A stretch of 64,000 nt of DNA from Acidimicrobiales bacterium (GCA_029246685.1 JAQWMR010000017.1:1-64000), one strand, 5' to 3'. Shown: positions 8,489-17,173, counted from the stretch's first letter. Numbers and translations: made by a program. The notes: generated from the sequence alone by a model not told the origin.

Positions 8489-10006
8489 ATGTCGAAGATC
8501 CTCACCGTGGGCAGCCTTTCGAAGATATTTCCCGGCCAGGTGGCCTTGACCGACTTCGACATCGAGATCGAGGCCGGCTCGACCCACGCACTCGTCGGCC
8601 AGAACGGGTCCGGCAAGTCCACCTTCATCAAGATCCTCGCGGGATACCACGCGCCCGATCCCGGAGCGGCGGCCCACATCGCCGATCAGCCGCTCCCATT
8701 GGGTGACGGACGGGCGGCGCACGGGGCTGGCGTCCGCTTCGTCCACCAGGATCTGGGAATCGTGGATGCACTCAGCGCGGTCGAGAACATCTCGATGGGA
8801 GTCGGCTACACGACCAATCGCTGGGGTCGGATCCGCTGGACGGACGACACGGCGCGAGCCGTCGATGCCCTCGACGATCTGGGGTTCACCGACATCGATG
8901 TCACCGTGCCCGTCGGGTCCTTGGCGCCGTCGCAGCGAACCGCCGTCGCGATCGCGCGCGCCCTGATCGGGTGGGAGGACGGCGCCAACCTCCTCGTGCT
9001 TGACGAGCCGACGGCGTCGCTGCCCGGCGCAGACGTCGAGCGCCTCTTTGCTGCGATTCGACGGCTGAAGCAGCGCGGCGTCGCCATCTTGTACGTGTCA
9101 CACCATCTCGACGAGGTGTTCGAGATCGCCGATGAGGTGACGATCCTGCGAGACGGGCGACGGGTCACGACCGTTTCGACTGACGCAGTCGACCACGAGG
9201 GTCTGATCGAGCTGATGATCGGCCACAAGCTCGAGAAGCGAGAGGCGACCAAGCGGACCGCCGCCGCCGGCGAAGGTGGCTTGCGGGTGCGCCAACTCAC
9301 GGGCGGCACGCTTCTCGGCGCTGATCTGGACGTCGGTCCCGGCGAGATCGTCGGCGTCGCCGGCATCACCGGGTCGGGAAGGGAGATGATCGCGCCGCTC
9401 ATCACCGGTCAGATACCGAGCGATGACGGCACGGTAACCGTCGGTCAGACCCCGATCCCGAACTATGCCCCGCGAGCCGCGATCCAGGCTGGAATGGCCT
9501 TCGTGCCGATCGACCGGGCGACGCTCGGCGTCCTCCCGCTCGAGTCGGTCCGAACGAACATCACCCTCGCCGACCTCCGCCGCCACTGGCGAGGTGGCCG
9601 CCTCCGACACGGCGACGAGCGGGCCGAGGCTGCCGAGTTGATCGAGACGCTCAGCGTCAAGACCCCGAGCACGGAGACCGCCGTAGCGGTTCTGTCCGGT
9701 GGAAACCAGCAGAAGGTGCTCTTTGCCAGAAGCCTGCGGCTCACGCCCCAGGTGCTCGTCCTCGACGACCCCACCACCGGGGTCGACGTCGGAGCGAAGG
9801 AGGAGATCCTTCAGCTGATCGAGCAGGCGGCGGCCACTGGGGCTGCGGTGCTGGTTGCTTCCACCGACACCGACGAGATCGTGCGCATCGCCCATCGCGT
9901 CGTGGTCATGGTCGACGGACGGATCAACGACGAGGTGAGCGGGGCGGACATGACGGCGGAGAACATCGAGCGGGCGCAACTCCAGACGACGAAAGCAGGC
10001 GTGTGA
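8489..10006 (+). CDS. Sugar-type ABC transporter ATP-binding protein (two ABC domains)
   Basis: 505 aa, the usual length of RbsA/XylG-type double ATPases. The first domain has Walker A GQNGSGKST (near residue 33), a degenerate signature (SLAPSQRTAVAIARAL) and Walker B LLVLDEPTASL. The second has the expected non-canonical Walker A (GITGSGRE), a good LSGGNQQKVLFARSL signature and VLVLDDPTTGVDVG. An ACGGAGAC ribosome site precedes the ATG. It overlaps the permease gene by 4 nt (ATGA-type coupling) and is divergent from the binding protein. Confidence 0.93.
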   Translation: MSKILTVGSLSKIFPGQVALTDFDIEIEAGSTHALVGQNGSGKSTFIKILAGYHAPDPGAAAHIADQPLPLGDGRAAHGAGVRFVHQDLGIVDALSAVENISMGVGYTTNRWGRIRWTDDTARAVDALDDLGFTDIDVTVPVGSLAPSQRTAVAIARALIGWEDGANLLVLDEPTASLPGADVERLFAAIRRLKQRGVAILYVSHHLDEVFEIADEVTILRDGRRVTTVSTDAVDHEGLIELMIGHKLEKREATKRTAAAGEGGLRVRQLTGGTLLGADLDVGPGEIVGVAGITGSGREMIAPLITGQIPSDDGTVTVGQTPIPNYAPRAAIQAGMAFVPIDRATLGVLPLESVRTNITLADLRRHWRGGRLRHGDERAEAAELIETLSVKTPSTETAVAVLSGGNQQKVLFARSLRLTPQVLVLDDPTTGVDVGAKEEILQLIEQAAATGAAVLVASTDTDEIVRIAHRVVVMVDGRINDEVSGADMTAENIERAQLQTTKAGV

Positions 10007-11088
10007 TGGCAGCTCCGGCAATCGACCTCGACGCGGCTGACGACACGCCGCAACCGTCGGTCTGGTCGCGGATCGGGCTCGACCGGTTCAGCGGCCTCTA
10101 CTTGCTCGCCCTGTTCTTCGTGTTCTTCGGCTTCACCGAGGACAACTTCCTCCAGTGGAACGGCAGCATCGAGTTCGTCCTCACCGAGAAGGTGATCGTG
10201 TGCATGCTCGCACTCGCCTTCCTCGTGCCGATGACCACGGAGACGTTCGACCTCTCGATCGGTCATCAGATGGCGCTGTCGCTCGTCATCGTGAACAAGA
10301 TCGCGCTGGAAACCGATCTTCCGGACATGCTCGGCGCTGTCGTGGCGATGCTCGCCTGCCTCGTGGTCGGCGCTCTCAATGGGCTGATCGTCGTCGGGTT
10401 CCGGGTCAACAGCTTCATCGCTACGCTCGGCATGAGTCAGGTCGTGGCCGCCGTGATTCGTCGGATCCACGACCGCGGTCAGATCACCGCCGCGCTCGGG
10501 GACGACTACGTCAACTTCGGCAAGCGCGACGTGTTCTCGTTCTCCTGGCCGGGATCCGGTAGCGAGATCTCGCTGCCCTACTACTTTTTCTACGGCCTGA
10601 TCGTCGCCGTCATCGTGTGGTTCGTCCTCGAGCACACGCCAGTCGGGCGGCACATGTTCGCGACCGGCGGCAACCGCGAGGCGGCCCGCCTCTCGGGTGT
10701 GAAAACGGATCGGCTCACGTGGGGATCGCTGGTCGCCTCCTCGGCGATCGCCGGATTCGCCGGGCTCATCTATTCGTGGAAGTTCGGCACCTACGGCAGC
10801 ACGGTCGGCCCTCCGTTGCTCTTCCCGGCCGTCGCCGCAGTGTTCTTCGGCGCATCGCAGCTGCGGGGCCGTCCCAACGTGTGGGGCACGATCATCGCCG
10901 TCTACACATTGGCCTTCGGCATCAAGGGCATCGGGCTCCGGTACCCCCGCGAGATCGACTGGATGCAGCCCCTCTTCGAGGGACTCACGTTGATCATCGC
11001 AGTCGGTATCGCGAGCCGACAGGGGATCATCAAGGTGCGCAAGCGGCGCGTCGACGTGGAGCACGAACCGCCGCCCCGGTCGCGTTAG
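10003..11088 (+). CDS. Sugar-type ABC transporter permease (RbsC/XylH family)
   Basis: 361 aa with about eight to ten hydrophobic segments. It contains the family features FDLSIGHQMAL, ALNGLIVVGFRVNSFIATLGM and GRHMFATGGNREAARLSGV, which form the cytoplasmic loop contacting the ATPase. The C-terminus is basic (KVRKRRVDVEHE). Only one permease gene is present, so it probably works as a homodimer. Its stop overlaps by 3 nt that of the convergent acyl-CoA synthetase gene. Confidence 0.92.
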   Translation: MMAAPAIDLDAADDTPQPSVWSRIGLDRFSGLYLLALFFVFFGFTEDNFLQWNGSIEFVLTEKVIVCMLALAFLVPMTTETFDLSIGHQMALSLVIVNKIALETDLPDMLGAVVAMLACLVVGALNGLIVVGFRVNSFIATLGMSQVVAAVIRRIHDRGQITAALGDDYVNFGKRDVFSFSWPGSGSEISLPYYFFYGLIVAVIVWFVLEHTPVGRHMFATGGNREAARLSGVKTDRLTWGSLVASSAIAGFAGLIYSWKFGTYGSTVGPPLLFPAVAAVFFGASQLRGRPNVWGTIIAVYTLAFGIKGIGLRYPREIDWMQPLFEGLTLIIAVGIASRQGIIKVRKRRVDVEHEPPPRSR

Positions 11089-12620
11089 TCGGCCCAATAG
11101 GGCGCCCGCAGCGCCCGCTTGTTGATCTTGCCCATCGTGTTACGGCCGAGGTCGTCCACGAACTCGAGCGACCGCGGGCACTTGTGATGGGACAGCCGTT
11201 CTCGGCAGAAGTCGAGGATCTCGTCGGCAATCGCATCCGTGTCGTCGCCGATGCTGCTCCCTCTGATGACCAGGGCCCGCATCTGCTCGCCCATCTCCGC
11301 GTGGGGGATGCCGATGCAGGCGACGTCGGCGACGGCCGGATGCTCGATGAGGATGTTCTCCGCTTCGGCCGGGTAGAGGTTCACGCCACCTGACACCACC
11401 ATGTCGGAGAAGCGATCCGTGATGAAGACGAACCCGCCGTCGTCCATGTATCCGATCTCGCCGAGGGTGAAGACGCCAGGTTCGATATGGGCCTCAGCGG
11501 ACTTCTTCGGGTCGTTGTGGTACTCGATGCCGCGTCCGGTGCTGTCGCGGAAGTAGAGACGGCCCTCGGTGTTCGCGGGAACAGGCTGGTCGTCGTCGCC
11601 GATCACGACTGCCTCGAAGGGTGGGAGGGCCCGGCCGACCGAGCCGGGATGTTCGAGCCAGTCCGTGCTGCTGATGGAGCACGTGGTGCCCACTTCACTA
11701 GCGCCGTAGGCCTCGTAGAGCACCGGGCCCCACCAGTCGATCATCGCCCGCTTCACATCCTCCGGACACTTGGCACCGGTGTGAGCGACGTAGCGCATCG
11801 AGCTGATGTCGTAGCGCGCCTTGACCTCGTCCGGCAGGGCAAGCAGGCGCACGAAGTGGGTGGGAACCATTACGGCGCCGCCGGTCTGGTATTCGTCGAT
11901 CTTCGCGAGAGTGGTCTCGGCGTCGAAGCGTCCGAGGATCACGGAGGGCACGCCGGCCACGAGGATGCGCATGCCTGACAACGGACCGGTGTGATACATC
12001 GGCCCGACGACCAGGTGGGGAGCGAAGTCGACCCAGCGCGACTCCCGCAGCACGTCGAGGTGCTCGTCCATCGTTGCGCCGCCGGCGAACATCGTGGGCG
12101 GGAGCTCGGTGCCCTTCGGCCGACCCGTGGTGCCGGATGTGTAGAGCAGGTTCGGGCGGGGGACGACGTCGCTCGGCGGGTTCTCGTCCCGTCCCTGCTC
12201 GAGCCACTCGGCCCACGGGATTATCTCGCTCGGTAGATCTTCGCCCCAGCCCACGACGGTCTCGACACCGGCCCGACGGGCGGCATCCAGTCCGGCGGCG
12301 GCTGTCTCCGGACCGACAAACAGGATCGAGGTGCCCGAGTCCGAGAGGATGTAGGACGCCTCGTCGGCGGTCAGATGGAAGTTGACCGGCACGGCGGAGG
12401 CGCCGCCGAGTAGTCCGCCCAGATGGGCGAGCGCGGTCTCCGCGGCGTTCTCGGCGAACACCGCGATGCGATGCTGTGGTCCCAGATCGGCATCAAGGAT
12501 GTTGTTGGCCGTGCGGTTGAGTGCGGCGTCGACCTTTGCCCAGCCGAGCCGCTGATTCGGGTCGATGAGGGCGAAGTCGTCGGGACGCTGCGCAGCGAGG
12601 TCTGCGCTGAACCGGGGCAT
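11085..12620 (-). CDS. AMP-forming acyl-CoA synthetase / ligase
   Basis: 511 aa ANL-superfamily enzyme. The P-loop is LLYTSGTTGRPKGTEL (near residue 158). It also has YEAYGASEVGT, the hinge region (GEIGYMDDGGFVFITDRFSDM), NLYPAEAENIL, and the C-terminal catalytic Lys context GRNTMGKINKR. It activates a carboxylic acid to its CoA thioester via an acyl-adenylate, probably the entry of a ring- or side-chain acid into the CoA part of the pathway. It is followed upstream on the same strand by a SnoaL-like protein and a Rieske oxygenase, forming an operon read from 14455. Confidence 0.92.
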   Translation of the reverse strand: MPRFSADLAAQRPDDFALIDPNQRLGWAKVDAALNRTANNILDADLGPQHRIAVFAENAAETALAHLGGLLGGASAVPVNFHLTADEASYILSDSGTSILFVGPETAAAGLDAARRAGVETVVGWGEDLPSEIIPWAEWLEQGRDENPPSDVVPRPNLLYTSGTTGRPKGTELPPTMFAGGATMDEHLDVLRESRWVDFAPHLVVGPMYHTGPLSGMRILVAGVPSVILGRFDAETTLAKIDEYQTGGAVMVPTHFVRLLALPDEVKARYDISSMRYVAHTGAKCPEDVKRAMIDWWGPVLYEAYGASEVGTTCSISSTDWLEHPGSVGRALPPFEAVVIGDDDQPVPANTEGRLYFRDSTGRGIEYHNDPKKSAEAHIEPGVFTLGEIGYMDDGGFVFITDRFSDMVVSGGVNLYPAEAENILIEHPAVADVACIGIPHAEMGEQMRALVIRGSSIGDDTDAIADEILDFCRERLSHHKCPRSLEFVDDLGRNTMGKINKRALRAPYWAD

Positions 12621-12626
12621 GGTGCG

Positions 12627-13058
12627 CTACTCCGTGACGGCGTTGTGGAAGTCACCGGAGAGATCCCCGGGGCCCTGATAGTGAGGCGTGAGCTCGCGGC
12701 TCGCGAACAGCCACTGGCCGTCGACGCGCACGTACGAGTCGTCGTAGTGGCCGAGCATCATCGAATTGGTGCCGTCGGATCGCTGCATCGCTTCGAGGAT
12801 GTACCAGCGGCCGGTACCGGTTCCGCTTTCCTCGTCAAGTTCAGCGGCGCCGTTGAACACGGTCTGGATCACGGCGGTGAAGCGGGTCATCGCTCCCGTC
12901 CACATCTCGAGGATCGCCTCGCGGCCCTCGACTCGCCGACCCTTGCCGAGATCCCAGACGCCATCGGGAGCCCAGGTGCTTCCCCACTGGCCGAAATCAC
13001 GGTGCACGACCGCGTCGGAGTAGTCGTGCACCAGTCGTTCGATGGCGTCGCGGCTCAT
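12627..13058 (-). CDS. SnoaL/NTF2-like protein
   Basis: 143 aa. The RLVHDYSDAVVHRDFGQWGSTWAPDGVWDLG opening and the HYDDSYVRVDGQWLFASRELTP end are typical of the SnoaL_4-type NTF2 fold, which includes hydroxylase small subunits, isomerases and dehydratases. Its start overlaps the stop of the Rieske alpha-subunit gene by 4 nt. It could therefore be the non-catalytic beta subunit of that oxygenase (beta subunits share this fold) or an independent isomerase/dehydratase. Short length and position favour a partner role; this is inference. Confidence 0.7.
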   Translation of the reverse strand: MSRDAIERLVHDYSDAVVHRDFGQWGSTWAPDGVWDLGKGRRVEGREAILEMWTGAMTRFTAVIQTVFNGAAELDEESGTGTGRWYILEAMQRSDGTNSMMLGHYDDSYVRVDGQWLFASRELTPHYQGPGDLSGDFHNAVTE

Positions 13059-14455
13059 GTTGCCTGACCTTCCTGGACCGCTGTGATGTAGCGGTTGATC
13101 GTGTCGTGGAGATGGCGGGTGCGGATCTCCTGGTAGTTGCCGAGCGTCTGACCCTGCTTGGCGCTGGCCCGGAAGCCGCGGGTCTGGGCAGCCAGGTTGG
13201 ATGTGTCCTGGTCGTAGACCGCGCCGAGCGACTGCTGTATCCCGGGGACCGTCGTGTAGCTGTCGTCGACGTCGAGGTCGTAAGGCGTGGCGGGCTCCGG
13301 CCGGCGGCCGCTGTCCGGGACGGGCCGCAGGATCACCAGGTCGAAGATCGAGTGGTCGACGTCGTGACCGTCCGGCCGGAATCGGTAGACCATCGGGAAC
13401 TGGAGCCCGGGGAAGAAAAACGCGTTGGGGAACAAGAAGTACTCGATCGAGTCGATCGCCTCGCTGGTGGAGAGATCGGAGACGTCGATGCCATAACGCT
13501 CGCCCAGCGTGTCGCGCGTCCAGCGGGCGTAGACATCGCGGGCGGTCTCACCGTGCTCACGGGCGGGGACGGCGCCATCGGGGTTCTTGCGCGCCATCAA
13601 CAGCTCGATGATGCCGTCGTCGTCGAGTCGCTCGTCTTCAGGCACGTGAGGCGACGGGGTCGCGGCCGTGTGGACGAATCGACTGACGTGGTCGCCGAAC
13701 ACGTCGTACTGCGCGTTGGCGTCGCCGGCAGTGGGGATCGACTGCGGATGGGTTTCCTTGACGTGGTACGCCTCGAGGAACGCCTCCTGGGCAGCTTTCC
13801 AGTTCGCGGGGAGCCGCTTGCGAACGTGGAGTTCCACGAACTTCTCGGCCAGGTTCCAGTTCGCGAAGTGCTCGGGCAGTTCGCCGAGATAGTCCTCGAG
13901 ATCCGGCGCGTCGTCGCTCCAGTTCACGAAGACGAAGCCGCCCCACAACTCCACGCGGATCTCGGGCAGGTTCGCGGTGGCCTTGTCGACGTGGGGAAAG
14001 TCCCACTCGCAGGGAACGTCCGTCAACGTGCCGTTCGTCGACCAGGTCCAGCCGTGGAATGGGCAGGTCACCTGGTTGCCGAACCCGGACGAGCCAGCCG
14101 GCTTCAGCTGCGTTCCGCGATGCAGGCACGCGTTGTAGAAGGCGCGGATGACGCCGTCCTCGCCCCGCATGACGAGGGCGGAGCGGTCGCCGACGTCGTA
14201 GACCTCGTAGTCGCCGGGCTCGGGAATGTGCTCCTCGCGGCAGGCCCATTGCCAGGTTTGAGACCACACATGGTCGTGCTCGAGGCGGGCGAAGTCGGGC
14301 GACGTGTACTCGGTGTACGGCAGGTCGTCGCTGCCGAGGTAGACGGGGCTTTCCCGCAGCAGCACCTCCGGTGGCGGCGCAGAGTCGGCCCGCAGGATGT
14401 CGGCGGTGCTCGGCCCGGGACAGCGAGCGGCTCCGGGCTCGAGGTCGTCGGTCAT
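13055..14455 (-). CDS. Rieske non-haem iron oxygenase, alpha subunit (1)
   Basis: 466 aa. The Rieske cluster ligands are C110-x-H112 and C131-x2-H134 (ACLHRGTQLKPAG; VTCPFHGWTWS). The mononuclear iron site is visible as EAYHVKETHPQ (His 231 and 236). The frame is open upstream, but the ATG at 14455 fits the family N-terminus and abuts the divergent ferredoxin gene. It is closely related to the oxygenase at 26981-28333 (shared ACREE/DDIPE.GDY and AYHV..THPQ). It inserts oxygen into an aromatic or alicyclic substrate. It overlaps the SnoaL-like gene by 4 nt and heads an operon with it and the acyl-CoA synthetase. Confidence 0.92.
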   Translation of the reverse strand: MTDDLEPGAARCPGPSTADILRADSAPPPEVLLRESPVYLGSDDLPYTEYTSPDFARLEHDHVWSQTWQWACREEHIPEPGDYEVYDVGDRSALVMRGEDGVIRAFYNACLHRGTQLKPAGSSGFGNQVTCPFHGWTWSTNGTLTDVPCEWDFPHVDKATANLPEIRVELWGGFVFVNWSDDAPDLEDYLGELPEHFANWNLAEKFVELHVRKRLPANWKAAQEAFLEAYHVKETHPQSIPTAGDANAQYDVFGDHVSRFVHTAATPSPHVPEDERLDDDGIIELLMARKNPDGAVPAREHGETARDVYARWTRDTLGERYGIDVSDLSTSEAIDSIEYFLFPNAFFFPGLQFPMVYRFRPDGHDVDHSIFDLVILRPVPDSGRRPEPATPYDLDVDDSYTTVPGIQQSLGAVYDQDTSNLAAQTRGFRASAKQGQTLGNYQEIRTRHLHDTINRYITAVQEGQAT

Positions 14456-14473
14456 CTCGTCGCCTCCGGTCCA

Positions 14474-14479
14474 TACGAT
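14474..14479 (+). promoter_or_regulatory. Putative -10 element for Rieske ferredoxin (leaderless)
   Basis: TACGAT fits TANNNT and lies 6 nt before the ATG at 14486, as in a leaderless actinobacterial promoter. The divergent gap is only 30 bp and carries no copy of the 22-bp operator. Confidence 0.35.
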
Positions 14480-14485
14480 GGCGCC

Positions 14486-14800
14486 ATGAGCGAGTGGGTC
14501 AAGATCGGAGCGATCGAGGTGGCGGACGGCGCCGTGATTGCCGCGATCGCCGGGGGACTCGACCTCGCGTTGTGTCGGGTGGACGGCGTGCTGCACGCGA
14601 TCGCGGATCGCTGCTCGCATGCCGAGGCGCGACTGAGTGAGGGTCGCCTCCGTCGCGGTTGTCTTGTCTGCCCGCGCCACGGCACGGGCTTCGACGTCCG
14701 CGACGGCACCCACCAGGGCCCGCCTGCGATCGTCGGCGTCGCGTCGTACGAGGTGGTCGAGGACGAGAGTGGCGTGCGCGTGAACATCACGCCGCGTTGA
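14486..14800 (+). CDS. Rieske-type [2Fe-2S] ferredoxin
   Basis: 104 aa. CSHAEARLSEGRL followed by CLVCPRHGTGFDVRDG supplies the C-x-H and C-x2-H ligands of a Rieske cluster. Length and the final small beta domain match the ferredoxin component of multicomponent ring-hydroxylating oxygenases. It is divergent from an oxygenase alpha subunit and is the only such ferredoxin in the window. It may therefore serve several of the four oxygenases, and perhaps the P450. No ferredoxin reductase is nearby. Its 3' end overlaps the convergent histidine-phosphatase gene by 14 bp. Confidence 0.9.
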   Translation: MSEWVKIGAIEVADGAVIAAIAGGLDLALCRVDGVLHAIADRCSHAEARLSEGRLRRGCLVCPRHGTGFDVRDGTHQGPPAIVGVASYEVVEDESGVRVNITPR

Positions 14801-15494
14801 TCGGGTTGATCGACGTCTGCAGTGGCCGCACATGTTCGAAGTCGTTGATCTGAACGACGCGGCGGAGATCGTCCATTGCTCGAATCGTCGTGATCGACGT
14901 GTGGTGCACGGTGCAGATCGTGTCGAGGTCCGACTGCATCACGTGAGCCAGGTATGCGTTGATCACGCCGCCATGGCACGTGACGACGATGCGCTGTCCT
15001 TCGTGGGTCGCCGCGATCGAGTCGATCGTGCTCACGACCCGCTGGCGGAAGGCAACGCGGTCCTCCCCGTCCGGATAGGCGTCGTAGCGCCGAGTCCGGT
15101 TCGCCTCGCGGAGAATCTCGCGCAGTGGGCCCTCACCGCCGGTCGCCTCGAGCAGCGTGAGGTCCTGATCGAAGCCCTTCCAGATGTCGATCTCTTCGAT
15201 CATCGCGTGGAGCGCGACATCGTGGCCGTGATGGCGGGCGATGGCGAGGCCCGTGTCGTGGGCTCGCTGCATCGGTGATGAGTGCACCGCGTCGATCTCC
15301 CACGAGGAGAGCCGTTCGGCGACGGCCTCGGCCTGCTTGACTCCCAGATCGGAGAGCGGCGCGTCGCGGTTGTGATCAAGGCTGCCCTCCGTCGAGAACT
15401 CTTGTTCGCCATGGCGGACGAGGACGATCTCGCAGGCGCCCTCGATCGATGGCAGGAACGAACTACCGAGATCGACGGAGCGGACCTTGCCCAT
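14787..15494 (-). CDS. Histidine phosphatase (phosphoglycerate mutase-like) family protein
   Basis: 235 aa. The RHG signature is in EIVLVRHGEQEF, with a second catalytic region in VVTCHGGVINAYLAH. PLSDLGVKQAEAVAERL and SPMQRAHDTGLAIA are typical of the broad-specificity phosphatase branch. The frame runs on upstream, but the ATG at 15494, 7 nt from the stop of the thiolase-like gene, gives a normal length. It is third in the operon DUF35, thiolase-like, phosphatase. In a region with phosphotransferase-like proteins, dephosphorylation of a pathway phospho-intermediate is an attractive but untested idea. Confidence 0.85.
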   Translation of the reverse strand: MGKVRSVDLGSSFLPSIEGACEIVLVRHGEQEFSTEGSLDHNRDAPLSDLGVKQAEAVAERLSSWEIDAVHSSPMQRAHDTGLAIARHHGHDVALHAMIEEIDIWKGFDQDLTLLEATGGEGPLREILREANRTRRYDAYPDGEDRVAFRQRVVSTIDSIAATHEGQRIVVTCHGGVINAYLAHVMQSDLDTICTVHHTSITTIRAMDDLRRVVQINDFEHVRPLQTSINPINAA

Positions 15495-15501
15495 CAGAGG
15501 C

Positions 15502-16650
15502 TCAACGACTGAGGATCGTGACGCCGGAGATTCCTGGCGCCCCGTAGACGTGGGTGTACGCGGTCTTGGGGTCGTTCGGCACCTGCCGGTCACCGGCTTG
15601 GCCCCGCAGCTGCAGCACGTTCTCGTAGACCTGACGAAGACCCGACGCGCCGACCGGCTCGCCGTTGGCGAGGCATCCGCCATCGGTGTTGACCGGGAAA
15701 CGACCGCCGATCTCGGTCTCGCCCATGGCAATCATCCGTTCCTGCTCGCCGTGCTCGCAGAAGCCGTTCTCGGCCATGTGCATGATCTCGGCGCCGACCT
15801 CGGTGTCTTGCAGTTGGGCGAGGTCCATGTCTTCCGGGCCCATGCCCGCCATCTGGTAGGCGGCCTTGGATGCGTCGACGGTCGGACCATCGCTGCGCTC
15901 GGTAGCGAGGTGCGGCGCCATCACCTCGAACGACCCGAACTTGCGCGACCGCACGGCTGCGGCGTTGAGATAGATCGGGGTGTCCGTGTACTGCTTCGCC
16001 TTGTCGGCCCGGCAGAGCACGAGTGCAGCGCCGCCCTCACCCGGCGAGCAGAACATGTACTGCGTGAGCGGGTAGGAGAGCATCGCCGACTCGGCGATCT
16101 CCGCCTCGCTCATGGGGCGGCGTCGCCAGGCCATCGGGTTCTTCGAGCCGTTGCGGAATGCCTTCTCGGCGACCTTCGCGAGGGTCGGCTCGGTGATCCC
16201 GTGGTCGTGCATGTAGCGATTGAGCTTCATGCCGAAGAACTGGGTGGTGAGCGCCAGCCCGGACTCGCCGTACCACTCCTCGAGGCCATGCGACGCGAGG
16301 TCGATGCGGAAGGCGCCGCGCTCGTGCTTGTCGAAGCCCACGGCGATGCCGATGTCGAACATGCCGGACTTGATCGAGTTGTAGGCGGAGAAGAGCGCTG
16401 ACCCGCCGGTGGCGCACCCGTTGGCGACGTTGATGAACTGCAGGCCGGTGAGGCCGAGCTTGCTGACCATCGTGTCGGCCGCGCCACCGTCCTTGCTGCC
16501 ACCGAACGCGAACTCGACGTCCTCCCATTGCACACCGGCGTCGGCCAACGCCCGGCGGACCGCTACGACCCCCTGGTCGATGCCCGAGACGCCATCGTGG
16601 CGACCGAACTCGTGCATCCCGATGCCAACGATGGCGACATCATCACTCAT
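15502..16650 (-). CDS. Thiolase-like / SCP-x type acetyl-CoA acetyltransferase or aldolase
   Basis: 382 aa, typical of the non-decarboxylating SCP-x/Ltp thiolase branch. The nucleophile region is FINVANGCATGGSALFSAY (Cys near residue 90). The C-terminal region is PVNTDGGCLANGEPVGASGL with a second Cys, and HVYGAPGISG follows. It lies directly downstream of a DUF35 Zn-ribbon/OB protein. Known thiolase-like/DUF35 pairs in steroid side-chain breakdown (Ltp2 with ChsH2) perform retro-aldol cleavage, whereas other members are true thiolases. It probably cleaves an acyl-CoA intermediate. Confidence 0.88.
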   Translation of the reverse strand: MSDDVAIVGIGMHEFGRHDGVSGIDQGVVAVRRALADAGVQWEDVEFAFGGSKDGGAADTMVSKLGLTGLQFINVANGCATGGSALFSAYNSIKSGMFDIGIAVGFDKHERGAFRIDLASHGLEEWYGESGLALTTQFFGMKLNRYMHDHGITEPTLAKVAEKAFRNGSKNPMAWRRRPMSEAEIAESAMLSYPLTQYMFCSPGEGGAALVLCRADKAKQYTDTPIYLNAAAVRSRKFGSFEVMAPHLATERSDGPTVDASKAAYQMAGMGPEDMDLAQLQDTEVGAEIMHMAENGFCEHGEQERMIAMGETEIGGRFPVNTDGGCLANGEPVGASGLRQVYENVLQLRGQAGDRQVPNDPKTAYTHVYGAPGISGVTILSR

Positions 16651-16677
16651 TGTTATGCCCTCTCAGTGCTGAAGCTC

Positions 16678-16693
16678 GGGGCCGCGCGGCCCC
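16678..16693. repeat. Perfect palindrome between thiolase-like and DUF35 genes
   Basis: GGGGCCGCGCGGCCCC-type self-complementary sequence in the 58-bp gap inside the operon. It could form a hairpin that attenuates or protects the downstream mRNA. It is very GC-rich, so chance is possible. Confidence 0.4.
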
Positions 16694-16708
16694 TCTCGTC
16701 GCGATTCA

Positions 16709-17149
16709 TCAGGCGCCTCCAGAGTTGGCGGGGGCGAATGCGAAGGTGACCACTTCGTCTCCATCGTCGTTGATGTAGAGCGGATCCAGCACCATTTCGA
16801 GCTCCATGCCGATCTCGAGTTCGTCTCTGTCGGCGGTGGTGAGGCGGGACTCGACGCGAACGATGCCGTCGATCTCCACGTAGCCGACGCCGAAAGGCTC
16901 AAAGGTGACCGGGTCGTCGTCGCCTGCGTAGGGCGGCGACTTCGGCGGGTAGCCCTGGATCGTCCAGGTCCAGAGTGTGCCGGTCCGCCCGAGTTCGACC
17001 CGTTCGGTGGAGGATCCGCTGCACTTCGGGCAGTCCTGCTGGATCGGGAACATGTGGTTGCCGCATGCCGTGCACCTGCTGGCCAAGAGGCGGGGCTCCT
17101 CGCTCGGCCAGGTGAAGACGCCCTCGGCAACTGGGACTTGGTTGGCCAT
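16709..17149 (-). CDS. DUF35 Zn-ribbon / OB-fold acyl-CoA-binding protein
   Basis: 146 aa. The N-terminal rubredoxin-like Zn ribbon CTACGNHMFPIQQDCPKC (four Cys) is followed by an OB fold (GRTGTLWTWTIQGYPPKSPP, FGVGYVEIDGIVRVESRL). This is the standard partner of thiolase-like enzymes, which it binds and supplies with acyl-CoA. The ATG at 17149 is chosen because the family begins just before the Zn ribbon and the operator ends there. It is the first gene of the three-gene operon with the thiolase-like and phosphatase genes. Confidence 0.9.
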   Translation of the reverse strand: MANQVPVAEGVFTWPSEEPRLLASRCTACGNHMFPIQQDCPKCSGSSTERVELGRTGTLWTWTIQGYPPKSPPYAGDDDPVTFEPFGVGYVEIDGIVRVESRLTTADRDELEIGMELEMVLDPLYINDDGDEVVTFAFAPANSGGA

Positions 17150-17151
17150 GA

Positions 17152-17173
17152 AAACTAACCTAGCGATCAATTA
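17152..17173. promoter_or_regulatory. Operator-like site 4, filling the whole divergent gap
   Basis: AAACTAACCTA then GCGATCAATTA. The DUF35 gene starts at 17149 and the SnoaL-like gene at 17173, leaving 23 bp. The site occupies that gap and its last base is the A of the plus-strand ATG. Confidence 0.7.

Noticed and set aside
13106..14485. Very long open frame on the strand opposite to Rieske oxygenase 1
   Set aside because: Arg/Val/Gly-rich composition and exact antisense relation to a gene with complete catalytic motifs; a GC-driven shadow frame. Only its last part, from 14486, is a real gene (the ferredoxin).
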